Origin: Phoronis ovalis
Lineage: Eukaryota; Phoronida; Phoronidae
Assembly: GCA_028565635.1 (NCBI GenBank)
Contig: JAOXYB010109714.1
Location: forward strand, 1-20,809
Length of the DNA: 20,809 nt
Reading direction: 5' to 3'
Below the pieces are notes generated by a model, which did no database searches, had not been told where the DNA came from, and was given only the letters and a program-made list of their open reading frames with translations. Positions within the stretch are counted from its first letter, which is position 1, and each line of letters opens with the position of its first letter. Positions 18,901 through 20,809 of this stretch are shown piece after piece. Position numbers and translations under genes: made by a program.

Positions 18901-19632
18901 AGAGACCAGGTTGGTGCATGCATGCTTTTTACCAAATCTAGCTTGTGGCAATTAAATTCTACATAAAGCACAAAAGTGCATAATTTGACAAAATGATTAT
19001 GTATACTGACTATAATCACACAAAAAGTTAATTTTTTTGTTCTTCTCAATAACATATTAGCGATTATAAGTGAAGCTCAGGTGATTAAAACTTTCTGAAA
19101 TTTCAATCTTTAATTGAACGACATACTAGTAACTGTGCTATATTATGTAATTATAATAGAAACTTGCTGCAGTGAAATCCTAGTTTTTTTCCTATATTTC
19201 AAAACCATGCAAACTTGAAAAAATCACAAAAAGTTCCTATTTTTTTCCAGCTTTAGTGTAATGAAGAGTTATTGCTGTTTCCAAATATTTAATGTCAGTA
19301 GATATCTGCTAGTATGAAATACTGATATTTGACAATCAGTCAGATAATTACCGGCTTAGGAGTGTTAATTGTTACACAGCATCACATAGTATTTTGTGTA
19401 ATTATGTAGCATGCAGGATATAACTTGGGAAATCTACTGCAATTACAACTAGGAATTAATAAATTAAAGTAGAGAATCATTTCAAACACTATGAAGCGCC
19501 CAGTCATATAATAAAATGTCTTTTTGTTAACAGGTAGTGATACAAGTTGGACCAGAAGAGCATGGAATGATATTAATACGTGTTGGAGATAAGCAGCTAC
19601 GGTGTCCTATGAAATATCTTGAAGAAATTTGA
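3720..19632 (+). CDS. stac: STAC-family adaptor protein gene, 3' part (11 exons, 504 codons in window)
   Basis: Eleven exons with AG/GT borders join in one frame: 3720-3923, 4522-4612, 5460-5621, 12525-12749, 14888-15070, 16642-16794, 17259-17368, 17833-17930, 18362-18413, 18772-18909 and 19534-19632 (TGA). The conceptual product starts mid-protein and has 504 residues here. Residues 1-376 are a polar, basic, Ser/Thr-rich linker. Residues 391-442 are SH3-1 (VLYNF 394-398, DDL 404-406, WW 424-425, GYFP 434-437, YV 440-441). Residues 449-504 are the second, divergent SH3. Known of the family: vertebrate STAC1-3 and Drosophila Stac are cytoplasmic adaptors that bind voltage-gated L-type calcium channels, aid their function in muscle and neurons, and reduce calcium-dependent inactivation. 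A C1 domain normally precedes the linker; none is visible here, so it should be upstream. The tandem SH3 end with the protein finishing at the second SH3 (LEEI) separates STAC from other SH3 adaptors. No start codon or promoter is in the window. Confidence 0.88.
3924..4521 (+). other. Intron between exons A and B
   Basis: Starts gtaagta and ends tattttag. AT-rich, with no recognised element. A short open frame at 4039-4224 has no domain and lacks a polypyrimidine-led acceptor. Confidence 0.85.
4522..4612 (+). CDS. stac: STAC homologue exon B (basic, then acidic linker)
   Basis: Acceptor tattttag, donor GACC|GTAAGT; 91 bases, entering phase 0 and leaving one base. It encodes SSMKRSFLKRSDSRDKKK followed by an acidic Glu/Pro/Gln stretch, residues 69-98. 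The charge switch (Lys/Arg-rich to Glu-rich) suggests a disordered segment. The leftover C joins TG of the next exon to give Leu99. Confidence 0.85.
4613..5459 (+). other. Intron between exons B and C
   Basis: Starts gtaagttg and ends ttcttgcag. It contains TA-rich and imperfect ATT/CAT simple-sequence patches (about 5130-5300), which account for short Ile/Thr/Met-rich frames on the minus strand. No coding or RNA feature is recognised. Confidence 0.85.
5460..5621 (+). CDS. stac: STAC homologue exon C (Cys-containing, Ser/Gly-rich linker)
   Basis: Acceptor ttcttgcag, donor TATCAG|GTAGGT; 162 bases, ending with one base (G). Residues 99-152 include DPVYSLLKCASDM, a CDNC pair and then a low-complexity RLSRQSSQASGNSPAGGG segment. 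One CX2C pair is not enough for a C1 zinc site. The final G becomes the first base of Asp153 when joined to the exon at 12525 (GAT), or of Asp when joined to the candidate terminal exon at 8926 (GAC). Position 5621 is therefore the likely branching point for alternative splicing. Confidence 0.87.
7131..8629. repeat. AACC/AAACC satellite, about 1.5 kb
   Basis: The plus strand is almost only A and C, built from AACC and AAACC units in irregular order, with rare variants (AACT, ATCA, ACCC). No G occurs over long stretches, so the minus strand is a G/T array. The absence of stops in this composition makes long apparent open frames in several frames (Gly/Trp/Leu/Val/Phe on minus, Asn/Gln/Pro/Thr/Lys on plus); these are composition artefacts. 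The array lies entirely within an intron. Its copy number is probably unstable and the assembled length may be unreliable. Confidence 0.95.
7661..8160. repeat. Higher-order duplication inside the satellite, period about 259
   Basis: Rare variant words recur at a fixed offset: 'caacaaaacc' at 7661 and at 7920, and the ATCA variant (T at 7790 and 8049). Both are 259 bases apart, with near-identical intervening order of AACT-containing units. This shows a segmental tandem duplication of a 259-base block within the simple array. The exact ends are hard to fix. Confidence 0.75.
8690..8706. repeat. Short perfect palindrome after satellite
   Basis: ATTATCAT (8690-8697) and ATGATAAT (8699-8706) are reverse complements around one A. 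Such short AT palindromes are common by chance in this composition; no function is assigned. Confidence 0.5.
8926..9020 (+). CDS. stac: Candidate alternative last coding exon of the STAC homologue
   Basis: A long pyrimidine-rich tract (about 8850-8925) ends in tttactttcag. Joined to the G left by exon C, the frame reads Asp, then CPCPCHTPDVLD and on to an IKEEK end, 31 residues before TAA at 9018-9020. No good donor is visible before the stop, so it would act as a terminal exon. Two AATAAA signals follow at 9321-9326 and 9330-9335. The isoform would keep the upstream part and the first three linker exons seen here but lose both SH3 domains. The alternative is chance: a 90-base open stretch after a strong-looking acceptor is not rare in a 7 kb intron. 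Confidence 0.35.
9321..9335 (+). promoter_or_regulatory. Paired AATAAA poly(A) signals after candidate last exon
   Basis: AATAAA occurs at 9321-9326 and 9330-9335, about 300 bases after the TAA of the candidate terminal exon, followed by T/GT-rich sequence. This would give a short 3' UTR. The hexamer is frequent in AT-rich DNA, so on its own the evidence is weak. Confidence 0.3.
12525..12749 (+). CDS. stac: STAC homologue exon D (basic linker with first KSxS motif)
   Basis: Acceptor ttccttcag, donor ACACAG|GTGCCA; 225 bases, phase 1 at both ends, so skipping keeps the frame. It encodes residues 153-227: Gln/Arg-rich, with RRRIALSRRKSFSLETP (182-198), which holds overlapping basophilic-kinase-type sites. 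The donor is weak after GTG, but another donor-like site at 12671 (GTACGT) would break the phase with the following exon, so 12749 is preferred. The frame stays open only to TAG at about 12776. Confidence 0.82.
12750..14887 (+). other. Intron between exons D and E
   Basis: Ends actttatag. Contains a 27-base T run (13731-13757), a near-duplicate pair 'ttcacattgcaggcatg'/'ttcacatttcaagcatg' (about 12800-12856), a weak cassette-exon candidate at 13504-13647, and two minus-strand open frames (13292-13516 and 14645-14839) of unknown meaning. No established gene is seen. Confidence 0.75.
13731..13757 (+). repeat. Poly-T run (27 T)
   Basis: Uninterrupted T tract. It could be the reverse-complement poly(A) tail of an old retroposed copy, but no recognisable copy or target duplication was seen beside it. 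Length is likely polymorphic. Confidence 0.9.
14888..15070 (+). CDS. stac: STAC homologue exon E (Arg/Pro-rich, then acidic linker)
   Basis: Acceptor ctttatag, donor CACT|GTAATT; 183 bases, phase 1 at both ends. A nearby AG at 14890-14891 would shift the frame into an early stop, so 14888 is chosen. Residues 228-288 contain PRPRPLQRRSTLASMQIP and an acidic tail (SEEEAYDVVSDH). The donor is only fair. If it is not used, the frame runs on to Cys-Asn and a TAA at 15076-15078, giving a short C-terminus. The leftover T joins TT of the exon at 16642 to give Phe289. Confidence 0.8.
15071..16641 (+). other. Intron between exons E and F
   Basis: Starts gtaattaa and ends aatttttag. Contains a candidate 30-base microexon at 15475-15504. 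The rest is AT-rich, with no recognised element. Confidence 0.75.
15475..15504 (+). CDS. stac: Candidate 30-base microexon
   Basis: A strong pyrimidine tract (tttttttcctttttttctag) precedes 15475, and GTGAGA follows 15504. The 30 bases enter and leave in phase 1, matching both neighbours. Inserted after exon E they would add ten residues (CDSFYHTFLD) without changing the frame. If the donor is ignored, the frame ends at TAA 15525-15527, giving another possible short C-terminus. The residue composition (aromatic and hydrophobic) differs from the neighbouring linker. Confidence 0.3.
16642..16794 (+). CDS. stac: STAC homologue exon F (linker with second KSxS motif)
   Basis: Acceptor aatttttag, donor CAAGCAG|GTACCT; 153 bases, phase 1 at both ends. 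Residues 289-339 include PQSPSTSRKRLNLR and then KSFSMDAPDTP (305-315), an echo of KSFSLETP in exon D. The rest is Ser/Thr/Lys-rich and presumably disordered. Ser/Thr-Pro sites (SP 292-293, TP 314-315) are added phosphorylation candidates. Confidence 0.88.
16795..17258 (+). other. Intron between exons F and G, with a tandem duplication
   Basis: Starts gtacctat and ends ttctttag. Contains a 54/59-base direct repeat (16952-17064). No other element is seen. Confidence 0.85.
16952..17064. repeat. Two-copy tandem repeat, unit about 54 bases
   Basis: Copy 1 (16952-17005) and copy 2 (17006-17064) start with ataatttttacaaaatcat and end with ttacttcacatg. Copy 2 has a five-base insertion. A third partial start follows at 17065. 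It looks like a recent local duplication, and an apparent open frame running through it repeats the same residues. Confidence 0.9.
17259..17368 (+). CDS. stac: STAC homologue exon G (Arg/Ser-rich linker with third motif)
   Basis: Acceptor ttctttag, donor TTAGCT|GTAAGT; 110 bases, entering phase 1 and leaving phase 0. Residues 340-376 contain QERRRSRMLRSTSAVDPEG, with RSTSAVDP (355-362) aligning with KSFSLETP and KSFSMDAP, and then an RS/SP-rich end (SSRSPSPLA). It is the last linker exon before SH3-1. Because it converts phase 1 to phase 0 it should be constitutive in any isoform that reaches the SH3 domains. Confidence 0.9.
17369..17832 (+). other. Intron between exons G and H
   Basis: Starts gtaagtga and ends aacttttcag. 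No feature recognised. Confidence 0.88.
17833..17930 (+). CDS. stac: STAC homologue exon H (start of SH3-1)
   Basis: Acceptor gaacttttcag, donor CTGAG|GTGAGA; 98 bases. Residues 377-408 start KSRQDQMRQVFPC and then enter SH3-1: LYVVLYNFFGREHDDLTLR. VLYNF corresponds to the ALYDY motif, and the acidic HDDL to the RT loop that contacts proline-rich or channel-loop ligands. The two last bases (AG) join the next exon to give Arg409. Confidence 0.93.
17931..18361 (+). other. Intron between exons H and I
   Basis: Starts gtgagatt and ends tttgttatag. No feature recognised. Confidence 0.88.
18362..18413 (+). CDS. stac: STAC homologue exon I (SH3-1 centre, WW motif)
   Basis: Acceptor gtttgttatag, donor TGGAAG|GTAATA; a small exon of 52 bases. 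Residues 410-426 read AGWRVKAIDTSDPDWWK: the n-Src-loop region and the paired Trp (424-425) of SH3-1. Known of the family: in human STAC3 the mutation W284S in SH3-1 causes a congenital myopathy by weakening calcium-channel coupling, and conserved Trp residues in this region line the ligand surface. Both Trp are intact here. Confidence 0.92.
18414..18771 (+). other. Intron between exons I and J
   Basis: Starts gtaatatg and ends tttgtttaag. No feature recognised. Confidence 0.88.
18772..18909 (+). CDS. stac: STAC homologue exon J (end of SH3-1, start of SH3-2)
   Basis: Acceptor gatttgtttaag, donor GACCAG|GTTGGT; 138 bases, phase 0 at both ends. It encodes GRCNGKVGYFPAKYVKSV (427-444, the SH3-1 end with the GxFPxxYV signature), then QKVFQVNSGLQL and onward to KLTRDQ (448-472), the first half of the second SH3. 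The inter-SH3 linker is very short (about HPGQ), as in vertebrate STACs, where the two domains pack together. The donor is unusual (GTTGGT), but the joined frame and homology support it. Confidence 0.92.
18910..19533 (+). other. Intron between exons J and K
   Basis: Starts gttggtgc and ends tttttgttaacag. No feature recognised. Confidence 0.88.
19534..19632 (+). CDS. stac: STAC homologue last exon K (end of SH3-2 and stop)
   Basis: Acceptor tttgttaacag; 32 codons and TGA at 19630-19632. Residues 473-504 read VVIQVGPEEHGMILIRVGD and then end KYLEEI, completing the divergent second SH3. The position just after the predicted last strand (CPMKYLEEI) matches the usual STAC C-terminus, so the protein end looks authentic, not truncated. 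This exon and exon J form the second domain together. Confidence 0.93.
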   Translation, partial: VVIQVGPEEHGMILIRVGDKQLRCPMKYLEEI

Positions 19633-19674
19633 CAAAGTTGATATTATTTTTGTTTCCCATATTATCTGATATTA

Positions 19675-19680
19675 AATAAA
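19675..19680 (+). promoter_or_regulatory. Proximal poly(A) signal AATAAA
   Basis: First AATAAA after the stop codon, followed by a GU-rich stretch, as expected for a cleavage site. Which site is used is not known. Confidence 0.45.
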
Positions 19681-20620
19681 TTTTGTGTTGTGCTGCAGTA
19701 CTACAATTTGCACCTTCACGATATAATATATATATATAACTTAACACTTGTAACCATATCTGTATCAGATATTGCTGACTATATTTGTTAATGGAAAGGT
19801 GCCACATAGAACATACTGGTACATATACATACATTTAATAATGCATGGTCAAGTCACACGCATATAAATGTATAGCTAAGAAATGTAAAAGAACTTCTGA
19901 AGTAATATATTCTTGTCTTAGTTTTGTTCAAATATTTGCAAATGAAGAACTTTTATTGTTTTGCTACAAAACTCTTGTGTTTGCATTTATTATTATTATT
20001 GAGATTTGTAAATTAAATATCTTGAAAAAAATAACCATAGTACAGAACCAAAGTACAGATGTTAATAGTCAATTTGTGTTTTTGCAAAATTAGTTTAAAA
20101 TTGGCCATTTGTAATATATCTTACAATGCATTTTAAAAATGGCTCTTTGAAAAAAAGGTCAGAGCAGTCACTGTACAAATATGTCACCAGACAGAGATTC
20201 CATCTTGCATTATTATTTCAGTACTAAGTTGTTAGTTAAGTAGACTTCGATTAGTATTAAAGAACTTAGGAAGTATAAACAAATCTACTGGTTACTTTAA
20301 TATTTTCAACGATTATTACAGCATGTGAAACTATATAAACTCACTGTAAAGTTTATTTGTTGTACCCAGAGTTATAAATCTCAAGAGTATATTTGTTTTA
20401 CATAAATGATACATTTTCAAAGTATATTTCATTATTTGTTGTATATAAAAAATATATTTAAAACATAATTCATTTTACTGATTGTGGTTTCAAAGTCAAA
20501 AAATCTATTTTTTAGTTTAACGCTGGTTTTCTTTTCATTTATACTTGCAATAGACAAACATGGGTAAAACATAACCCCCGAATCACCTGGTGGTGGAGAC
20601 AACAAGCAAATTTATTTATC

Positions 20621-20626
20621 AATAAA
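20621..20626 (+). promoter_or_regulatory. Distal poly(A) signal AATAAA
   Basis: A second AATAAA about 990 bases after the stop; another lies at 20703-20708. A long 3' UTR is possible if these are used. Confidence 0.35.
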
Positions 20627-20809
20627 GTTTAGCACCCATGAGAGCACACCACTAATTCACCTCCTTTCCATTAAGGCTAAGCCGGACCCTTGTCACTGTT
20701 TAAATAAAAATTCGAGACAAATCCACATTACATTTTTTTCACTAAAAAGAGATGTTTTCTAAAACTTTAACATTCAAGCTATGTCATAATGGTATTTTCA
20801 AACTATTGT

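Larger units (their letters stand above)
19633..20809 (+). other. 3' UTR and downstream flank
   Basis: AT-rich, no further supported exon. AATAAA occurs at 19675-19680 (43 bases after the stop, followed by GT-rich ttttgtgttgtg), 20621-20626 and 20703-20708. The transcript could end about 60 bases or about 1 kb after the stop. A TA microsatellite lies at about 19723-19738. The short frames at 19607-19834 and 19845-20093 have no recognisable product. Confidence 0.65.

Overview
The window is eukaryotic, almost certainly animal, genomic DNA. It is AT-rich, has long introns with GT...AG borders, and carries one plus-strand gene whose exons join in a single open frame. I read 11 consecutive exons (3720-3923 to 19534-19632) that join without a stop into 504 codons plus TGA. 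The last four exons encode two tandem SH3 domains. The first has the ALYDY-equivalent VLYNF, DDL, WW and GYFPAKYV landmarks. The second is the divergent C-terminal SH3 typical of STAC proteins. I therefore call the gene an invertebrate STAC (SH3 and cysteine-rich domain protein) homologue, 3' part only. The promoter, the start codon and the cysteine-rich C1 domain are not in the window and should lie upstream. A lophotrochozoan such as a mollusc would fit the base composition and repeat content, but the sequence does not prove this.

Layout: 1-3719 is intron holding a large fold-back repeat (arms about 2373-2678 and 2804-3106) inside a TGACCT-rich block. 3720-5621 carries three linker exons. 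5622-12524 is a 6.9 kb intron containing a 1.5 kb AACC/AAACC satellite (7131-8629) and, just after it, a possible alternative last exon (8926-9020). 12525-17368 carries four basic, Ser/Thr-rich linker exons. 17833-19632 carries the two SH3 domains. 19633 to the end is 3' UTR and flank.

The most interesting points are: (1) the linker exons between 5621 and 17259 are all phase 1-1 and multiples of three, so they could be skipped or included freely; (2) three linker exons each carry one copy of an eight-residue motif, [KR]-S-x-S-x-x-x-P; (3) a well-placed in-phase terminal exon at 8926-9020 with poly(A) signals 300 bases on would make a STAC isoform lacking both SH3 domains; (4) a 30-base in-phase microexon candidate lies at 15475-15504; (5) the satellite's minus strand repeats a sequence one base away from the thrombin-binding G-quadruplex aptamer; (6) the fold-back element is seeded with AGGTCA direct repeats spaced by two. 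No tRNA, rRNA, CRISPR array or recognisable transposase was seen.
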